A stretch of 64,000 nucleotides of DNA. It comes from Burkholderia sp. S171. GTDB taxonomy: Bacteria > Pseudomonadota > Gammaproteobacteria > Burkholderiales > Burkholderiaceae. Below the pieces are notes generated by a model. That model did not search any database. It was not told the origin of the DNA and was given only the letters and a program-made list of their open reading frames with translations. This document shows positions 58,102-64,000 of the stretch, piece by piece. The position numbers and the translations under genes were made by a program. The DNA lies in NCBI RefSeq assembly GCF_009766085.1, contig NZ_LMUF01000030.1:247525-311524 (forward strand), written 5' to 3'. The number at the start of each line of letters is the position of its first letter. Positions within the stretch are counted from its first letter, which is position 1.

Positions 58102-59898
58102 ATGGATTTTGGCTTTAACCTGACTCGAACGGCGAACGCTTCGGCGTGGCGTCTATTGCCCAACCGGTGGGATTTCGTCGCGTTCCCGCTGATTATTTGC
58201 GTGCTCGCGCTCACCGTGGTCGGCTTCCACGAGACGTTGGCGCCCATCTCGACACTGCAAACGCAGGCCATCTCGCTCGACCCGTCGAACCTGCCCGAAT
58301 ACGCGCTGCGAACGACCTTGCGCATGCTCGCGGCCATGGTGGCGTCGCTGGTCTTCACGCTGATCTACGGCACCCTCGCGGCGAAGAGCCGGCGGGCGTC
58401 CGTCGTGCTCGTGCCAATCCTGGACATTCTCCAGTCGGTGCCGGTGCTCGGTTATATCTCGTTCACGGTCACGTTCTTTCTCGCGTTGTTTCCGGGGCGC
58501 GTGTTCGGCGCCGAGCTGGCAGCGATTTTCGCGATTTTTACGAGCCAGGCGTGGAACATGACGTTCAGCTTCTATCAGTCGCTACGCACCGTGCCGCGCG
58601 ATCTCGATGAAGTCTCGCGCGGTTTTCACCTGACCAACTGGCAGCGCTTCTGGAAGCTCGAAGTGCCGTTTTCGATGCCCGGCCTCATCTGGAACATGAT
58701 GATGTCGATGTCAGGCGGCTGGTTCTTCGTGGTCGCCTCCGAAGCGATCGTGGTCGGTAACCGCACGATCGTATTGCCGGGTATCGGCGCGTATCTGGCA
58801 ACCGCCATTGGCGAGCGGAACCTCGGCGCGATCGGCTGGGTGATCCTGGCCATGACGGTGGTGATCCTGGCCTACGATCAGCTCTTGTTCCGTCCGCTGG
58901 TTGCCTGGGCCGACAAATTCCGCATGGAAAACACGAGCTCGGGCAACGTGCCGGAGTCGTGGCTGCTCGACCTGATTCGCCGCACGCGTTTGATTCACCA
59001 GTTGCTGGTGCCGGCGGGCTGGATGATCGGCAAGATGGCGCGGGTGCCGCTGAAACTGCCTTCGCTGCAAGGCCGCCTGCCGAAATTTCCGATAGCGTTG
59101 GCCGGGTCGACGCTCGGGACGCTCGGCGCGCGCAGCAAGTCGCGCAATCCTTCCCGTGCCGGCGATATCGCGTGGGCGATCGTTGTCCTCGCGCTGACGG
59201 TGTTCCTGGTGTGGAAAGTGACGGTTTTCGTGAGCACGGGCGTCACGTGGGGCGAAGTCTGGCACGTCTTCTGGCTGGGCTTGATCACGTTGTTTCGCGT
59301 GATGGTGCTGATCGCGATTGCTTCGGTGATCTGGGTTCCGGTCGGTGTATTGATCGGCTTGCGGCCCGCCCTGGCCAGCAAGATCCAGCCGCTCGCGCAG
59401 TTCCTGGCCGCGTTCCCGGCGAATTTGCTGTTCCCGGTGTTTGTTGTGGTGATCGTGAAGTTCAACCTGAACCCGGATATCTGGCTCTCGCCGCTGATCG
59501 TGCTCGGCACGCAGTGGTATATCCTTTTCAACGTGATTGCCGGGGCGACGTCGTATCCGAACGATTACCGTGAAGCGGCCACCAACTTCCAGATCAAAGG
59601 TTGGCAGTGGTGGCGTCAGGCCATCCTGCCGGGCATTTTCCCGTATTACGTGACTGGCGCGATCACCGCGTCGGGCGGGGCGTGGAATGCGAGCATCGTG
59701 GCGGAAGCGGTGTCGTGGGGTCATACGAAAATCGTGGCGCACGGGCTTGGCGCGTATATAGCGGAAAGCACGGCCAACGGCGATTATCCGAAAATCATTC
59801 TCGGTATTGCCGTCATGTCGCTGTTCGTCACACTCTTTAACCGGCTTTTGTGGCGCCCGTTGTTCGCTTATTCCGAAGCGCGCCTGAGGCTGGACTGA
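58102..59898 (+). CDS. NitT/TauT-type ABC transporter permease with two fused domains
   Basis: The 598-residue protein carries two binding-protein-dependent transport domains in tandem. The first covers about 60-290, with DLDEVSRGFHLTNWQRFWKL as its EAA-type loop and VGNRTIVLPGIGAYLA; the second covers about 385-580, with DYREAATNFQIKGWQWWRQAILP in parts and AVSWGHTKIVAHGLGAYIAE. A polar linker joins them. This is known for bacterial NitT/TauT relatives (nitrate, sulfonate, taurine or bicarbonate class). The ATG at 58102 follows AAGGGCG. The ATPase gene follows after 86 bases; no binding protein is encoded here. Confidence 0.88.
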   Translation: MDFGFNLTRTANASAWRLLPNRWDFVAFPLIICVLALTVVGFHETLAPISTLQTQAISLDPSNLPEYALRTTLRMLAAMVASLVFTLIYGTLAAKSRRASVVLVPILDILQSVPVLGYISFTVTFFLALFPGRVFGAELAAIFAIFTSQAWNMTFSFYQSLRTVPRDLDEVSRGFHLTNWQRFWKLEVPFSMPGLIWNMMMSMSGGWFFVVASEAIVVGNRTIVLPGIGAYLATAIGERNLGAIGWVILAMTVVILAYDQLLFRPLVAWADKFRMENTSSGNVPESWLLDLIRRTRLIHQLLVPAGWMIGKMARVPLKLPSLQGRLPKFPIALAGSTLGTLGARSKSRNPSRAGDIAWAIVVLALTVFLVWKVTVFVSTGVTWGEVWHVFWLGLITLFRVMVLIAIASVIWVPVGVLIGLRPALASKIQPLAQFLAAFPANLLFPVFVVVIVKFNLNPDIWLSPLIVLGTQWYILFNVIAGATSYPNDYREAATNFQIKGWQWWRQAILPGIFPYYVTGAITASGGAWNASIVAEAVSWGHTKIVAHGLGAYIAESTANGDYPKIILGIAVMSLFVTLFNRLLWRPLFAYSEARLRLD

Positions 59899-59984
59899 GT
59901 TTGGACTGAGCTTAGACTGACTCTGAAGCCCGTCGCCAGCGGCCGTACCCTTAAATTCATGTAATCAGCAACGCGCGAGCGATC

Positions 59985-61319
59985 ATGTCAACGCAGACGA
60001 ATACGACTACCCACACGCCGCCGATCCCGCCGCGCCTCGGCGAGGAAATCCTGAACGTCGAGAACGTCAGTCGCGGCTTCAACAAGACGCAGGGCGAGCT
60101 GCTCGTGCTCGAAGACGTGAACCTGACGCTCAATGCAGGCGAGATCGTCGGGTTGCTGGGCCGTTCGGGATCCGGCAAATCGACGCTGCTGCGGATCATC
60201 GCCGGACTGATCGAGCCGACCGGTGGCCAGGTCACTTACTTGAACGAACCGTTGCACGGTCCGGCGAAAGGCGTGGCCATGGTCTTCCAGACCTTCGCGC
60301 TGTTTCCGTGGCTGACCGTGCTGCAGAACGTGGAAGCGGGGCTGGAGGCGCAGGGCGTGCCGGCGAAAGTACGGCGCGAGCGGGCGCTGGCAGCCATCGA
60401 CCTCATCGGTCTCGATGGTTTCGAAAACGCGTATCCGCGTGAGCTATCGGGCGGCATGCGTCAGCGTGTGGGGTTTGCGCGCGCGTTGGTCGTTGACCCG
60501 ACGTTGTTACTCATGGACGAGCCGTTTTCCGCACTCGACGTGCTGACCGCCGAAAACTTGCGTACCGACCTGCTCGACCTCTGGACGCAAGGCAAGATGC
60601 CGATCAAGTCGGTGTTGATCGTGACGCATAACATTGAGGAGGCGGTGTTCATGTGCGACCGGATCCTGGTGTTGTCGTCGAATCCGGGACGCGTCATGGC
60701 CGAAATCCGCGTGCCGTTCAAGCACCCGCGCAATCGGCTCGACCCCGCGTTCCGCCGTTTGGTCGACGATATCTACGCCAAGATGACCGCGCGTCAACTC
60801 GGTGAAGAGAAGAAGAAGGGCCTGGATCTGAGCAGCTGGCTGCCGCAGGTCTCGACCAACCTGATGGCCGGTCTGATCGAAACGCTCGCCGCCGATCCGT
60901 ATCACGGCCGCGCCGACATGCCGGAGATCGCGCGTTCGCTGCATCTGGAGGTCGACGATCTGTTTCCGGTGGCCGAAGTGCTTCAGCATCTGGGTTTCGC
61001 CGATGTGCGTGAGGGTGACATTTTCCTGACGCCGCCGGCCCGCGTGTTCGCCGAGTTCGGGACGCAGGAACGCAAGATGATGTTCGCGGAGCATTTGCTG
61101 CGGCACGTGCCGCTCGCCGCGCGGATCAAGAAGGTGCTCAATGAGCGGCCGGGGCATCGTGCGCCGCGGGTGCGCTTCGAGCAGGAACTGGAAGATTTTC
61201 TCTCCGATAAAGCCGCCGAGGAAACGCTGGATGCGGTCATCAACTGGGGCCGTTATGGCGAGATTTTCTCGTACAACGACCAGACCGAAATTTTCAGCCT
61301 GGAAGACGTCGAATCCTGA
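59985..61319 (+). CDS. NitT/TauT-type ABC ATPase with C-terminal AAA-associated domain
   Basis: The 444-residue protein has an ABC ATPase domain (about 18-265) and a C-terminal domain (about 285-435) like the AAA-associated region found in some nitrate/taurine-type ATPases. Walker A is GRSGSGKST, the signature is LSGGMRQRVGFARALVVDP and Walker B is LLLMDEPFSALD. It powers the fused permease encoded upstream. The substrate is unknown. A terminator follows. Confidence 0.9.
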   Translation: MSTQTNTTTHTPPIPPRLGEEILNVENVSRGFNKTQGELLVLEDVNLTLNAGEIVGLLGRSGSGKSTLLRIIAGLIEPTGGQVTYLNEPLHGPAKGVAMVFQTFALFPWLTVLQNVEAGLEAQGVPAKVRRERALAAIDLIGLDGFENAYPRELSGGMRQRVGFARALVVDPTLLLMDEPFSALDVLTAENLRTDLLDLWTQGKMPIKSVLIVTHNIEEAVFMCDRILVLSSNPGRVMAEIRVPFKHPRNRLDPAFRRLVDDIYAKMTARQLGEEKKKGLDLSSWLPQVSTNLMAGLIETLAADPYHGRADMPEIARSLHLEVDDLFPVAEVLQHLGFADVREGDIFLTPPARVFAEFGTQERKMMFAEHLLRHVPLAARIKKVLNERPGHRAPRVRFEQELEDFLSDKAAEETLDAVINWGRYGEIFSYNDQTEIFSLEDVES

Positions 61320-61365
61320 CGCGTGGAAAGTGAAGAAAGCTTGAATCGCGCTGACCGGCGCAAAA

Positions 61366-61406
61366 AAAACGCGGCAGATCCGGAAACGGACGCCGCGTTT
61401 TTTGCG
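61366..61406 (+). terminator. terminator after the NitT/TauT-type ATPase gene
   Basis: AAACGCGGC pairs with GCCGCGTTT, and an inner TCCG-GAAA-CGGA pairing forms a second stem with a GNRA loop. A T run follows. Confidence 0.85.
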
Positions 61407-61409
61407 TTA

Positions 61410-61725
61410 TATGGGCCGTGTTTTAGTCATCAGCAAAGCGCTCAGTTTTACTGATCGAATGGTTTTGGAGCGGAAACAACCTGATTGCCGACGACGTTGA
61501 AAACGTCGGGCGCAGTTATTTCAGGGCGTGGCGAAACCCGCGCCCATTAAGGCTCTCAGCGATTCAATCGCGCCTTGTTGGAACGATTTTCGCAAGATTG
61601 CTTCCGCGTAAATCGTGCATTACCCTTCGAGTCCCCCGCCTTTCCACTCGCGCGCAGGTCGTCCTGCGCGCGGCAAGCACCACCGGGCAAACGCTTCAGT
61701 CACCCTGAAACGTGGAGACAAGAAG
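61410..61725. other. intergenic region before the autotransporter gene
   Basis: About 315 bases without a gene. It should hold the promoter of the autotransporter gene, but no motif was recognised. Confidence 0.4.
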
Positions 61726-64000
61726 ATGCGCCGAACGCGCCTGTCGTTACCGTCCATGCTGACGTCCCGGACGAGTGTGCTATCTCGTTTGTCGATTGGC
61801 TTGGCGTGCCTGTTGCGCGCTCCGTCCGCGCTCGCCGTTTGCGACAACCTCGCGCCCGCGAGCGGACAAACCGCCACGTGCAATGCCAATGCGCCGAATC
61901 CGTCCACGCTGCCCGTCGTGGCTCTCGCCGGCAGTACTGGTGTCACCGTCGTCGTGCTTCCAGGTGCGGGCATCAGCGTGAACAACAGCAGCGGCATCGC
62001 TATTCAGGATTCGAGCACGGTACAGAACTTCGGAACGATTCAAAACACCGCCAATTCATTCGATGGCATCACCTCCGAGGGAATCCCATCCGGCATCGGG
62101 CATAACGCCGTCACGAATGGCGGCTCGATTCATACGTCCGGCGTGGAATCGGAAGGCATCTACAACGGCTCGGCGGCCGTCACGATGGTGAATACGGCGA
62201 GCGGCGTGATCGGCACGAGCGGGACAGGGTCGGCGGCCATGCTGGACTTGTCGGCCGCCGGCGGCGGCACGCTAACCAACCATGGCACGATTACCACGTC
62301 CGGCGATGACTCTTACGGCATGGCTGCCGAAACCTCCGGCGATGCGCTCGTCAACAGCGGCACGATTACGACCACAGGCGCTCGATCGTACGGCTTGCTC
62401 GCGAACGGGGGGAGTGGACCGGGCAACACGACGCTGACAAATAACGGGTCCATCGATGTCTCCGGATCGAACGCGCACGGCATCGTGTCCCTCGATGCTT
62501 CGGCAGGGCTCGTCACGAACACCGGCTCGATCGTCGCGCACGGAGCGGGCGGACTCGGCGCGTTTTTCGCGCAAGGGGTCACCTTGACCAACACCGCCAA
62601 CGCCCGGATTGCGAGCGATCAGGGCAACGGCATCGACGCGAACGGCGGCGGCAGATTCAACAACGCCGGGACCATAACGGGCGGCGGCGTGGGGTTATCG
62701 TCGGTCGGTGGCGACGCGGTGATCGTGAACAGTGGGGTGATCGAAGGCGGGTCGAATGCCGCGATTTTGACCAGCGGTCCGTTCGCCGTCACCATCACGA
62801 ACACAGGCCAGATTACGGGTGGCGCCGGCGTGGCCGTGTCGACCGATACCGGCGTGAACACCTTCAACATGAACGGCGGCACGGTCAGTGGACTGATCAG
62901 TCAAGGTACGGGCATCAACACGTTTGTCATGCAGGCGGGGCAGGTCGATTCCGTCGACCAGGGCGGCGCTCAGCCACGCTTCACGCTAAACGGCGGGCGC
63001 GTCACGGGAGACCTGACGAACGGCGGCGCGGTCACGATCACGGGTGGGCGCATTGGCAGCGTGGCGATGACGGCCGCCCAGAACGCCTTCGCCATGTCAG
63101 GCGGACAAATCGATACCAACCTGACAGCCGGCTCCGGCACGACGAGTTTCACTTTGTCGGGCGGGACGATAGGCGGCGCGGTCACACTGGGGGGCGGCGC
63201 GAACACGATCGCGGTCACGGGCGGATCGATCGCGCAGGGCATCGCGTCGGGCGATGGAGCCACGACCTTCGGATGGCTGGGAGGCGGGGTAATCGGCGGG
63301 ACGGTGTCGTTCGGAGCGGGCTGGGTGGCCGCCACGTTGTCGAATTTGAACGACGCCAACCTCGCCGGGTTATCGGCATTCGATGGGGGCACCGCGCAGA
63401 GTGCCCTGACGTTCGACCATACGCAAACCAGCGGGCTTAGCCGTTTCACGAACTGGGACAGCATCGCGCTGACGAACGGCAGCCGGATCTCGCTCGACGA
63501 TCGCGGCGTGTCATTGGGCAACGCGACGGCGCAAACGGGCCTGTTCGATATCGATTCAACCAGCACGCTTGTCTGGAACGGCGGCGGGCAATCTGCAGTC
63601 ACGACCGTTGTGCCGGGCGGGCGGGTGAGCGTGAGCAACGCGGGCACGATCGATCTGACCGGCGGCGCGAGTCCACGCAATACGCTCATGGTCAACGGCG
63701 ACTATGTCGGCCATGGCGGGCAATTGCGGGTGCAGAGCGTGCTCGGAGCGGATAGCTCGCCGAGCGGAAAGCTGGTGATTTCGCAAGGTGCGGCGACGGG
63801 CAATACCGCGATTGGGGTGACGAACGCGGGTGGCGCGGGCGCGCTGACGCTGAGCGACGGGATCATGGTCGTGCAGGCAATTCAGGGCGGGACGACGGCG
63901 ACGACTGCGTTTTCATTGGCGAATCCGGTCAAGGCGGGGGCGTTTACGTACTTTTTGTTCCGAGGTGGCGTGACGGCGGGCACGGGAGATAACTGGTATT
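61726..64000 (+). CDS. autotransporter outer-membrane protein, passenger region (3' end beyond window)
   Basis: An uninterrupted frame runs from the ATG at 61726 (GGAGA ribosome site) to the end of the window: 758 codons so far. A signal peptide ends near residue 37 (PSALA). The passenger is Gly/Thr/Asn/Ser-rich and carries repeats such as GTITTSGDDSYG, GTITTTGARSYG, GSIDVSGSNAHG and GSIVAHGAGGLG, the pattern of right-handed beta-helix autotransporter passengers. The C-terminal barrel should lie beyond the window, so the type V secretion assignment rests on the passenger pattern. Adhesion or surface display is likely but unproven. Confidence 0.8.
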   Translation, partial: MRRTRLSLPSMLTSRTSVLSRLSIGLACLLRAPSALAVCDNLAPASGQTATCNANAPNPSTLPVVALAGSTGVTVVVLPGAGISVNNSSGIAIQDSSTVQNFGTIQNTANSFDGITSEGIPSGIGHNAVTNGGSIHTSGVESEGIYNGSAAVTMVNTASGVIGTSGTGSAAMLDLSAAGGGTLTNHGTITTSGDDSYGMAAETSGDALVNSGTITTTGARSYGLLANGGSGPGNTTLTNNGSIDVSGSNAHGIVSLDASAGLVTNTGSIVAHGAGGLGAFFAQGVTLTNTANARIASDQGNGIDANGGGRFNNAGTITGGGVGLSSVGGDAVIVNSGVIEGGSNAAILTSGPFAVTITNTGQITGGAGVAVSTDTGVNTFNMNGGTVSGLISQGTGINTFVMQAGQVDSVDQGGAQPRFTLNGGRVTGDLTNGGAVTITGGRIGSVAMTAAQNAFAMSGGQIDTNLTAGSGTTSFTLSGGTIGGAVTLGGGANTIAVTGGSIAQGIASGDGATTFGWLGGGVIGGTVSFGAGWVAATLSNLNDANLAGLSAFDGGTAQSALTFDHTQTSGLSRFTNWDSIALTNGSRISLDDRGVSLGNATAQTGLFDIDSTSTLVWNGGGQSAVTTVVPGGRVSVSNAGTIDLTGGASPRNTLMVNGDYVGHGGQLRVQSVLGADSSPSGKLVISQGAATGNTAIGVTNAGGAGALTLSDGIMVVQAIQGGTTATTAFSLANPVKAGAFTYFLFRGGVTAGTGDNWY

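Overview
The window is a GC-rich chromosomal segment from a Burkholderiaceae member, most likely of the Paraburkholderia/Caballeronia type. This rests on gene content and layout: a glucokinase fused to an RpiR/HexR regulator beside zwf and pgl, an OmpC-type porin, a RibBX-type riboflavin gene with nusB, and high G+C in third codon positions. No rRNA, tRNA, CRISPR array or complete insertion sequence was seen.

Layout. Positions 1-3651 hold the end of a PLP-dependent threonine dehydratase gene, a LysE-type exporter, a class 3 (Rhizobium etli-type) asparaginase and ubiD. A lytic transglycosylase (4314-5474) converges on an aminotransferase gene through a strong terminator. Reading leftward from hemL (31581), the riboflavin genes run ribD, ribE, then a 19.4-kb interruption (9021-28467), then ribBX, ribH, nusB and the aminotransferase. 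The interruption carries a CUT2-type sugar ABC transporter (9155-11962), a complete Tad/Flp pilus locus (12573-25760) and a gene-poor, partly A+T-rich tract (26786-28467).

The Tad locus has two convergent arms. The rightward arm is flp, cpaA, cpaB, cpaC, cpaD, cpaE, cpaF, tadB, tadC, tadD: major pilin, prepilin peptidase, secretin parts, localisation and motor ATPases, platform proteins and a TPR lipoprotein. The leftward arm is tadE, tadF, tadG (minor pilins). Between them lie an isoprenylcysteine-carboxyl-methyltransferase-like membrane protein and a decayed IS5-like transposase fragment.

Positions 32000-36568 carry a Bcr/CflA efflux pump, an S9 prolyl oligopeptidase and a glycosyltransferase-like protein. 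Positions 36673-45906 form a glucose uptake and catabolism block. A binding-protein-dependent sugar importer (gtsABCD-like, leftward) is divergent from zwf, pgl and glk-hexR (rightward), and a perfect 23-bp palindrome matching the HexR operator sits just upstream of zwf. Glucose import, phosphorylation and entry into the Entner-Doudoroff route, with their likely regulator, are therefore encoded together.

Positions 46513-61319 hold a porin, a HisQMP-type amino-acid importer without an adjacent binding protein, a pirin, a Spy/CpxP-like periplasmic protein divergent from an OmpR/EnvZ-type two-component pair, a small Cas2/SinR-like protein, a membrane diguanylate cyclase, and a NitT/TauT-type importer with two fused permease halves. 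The window ends inside a large autotransporter passenger gene (61726 onward).
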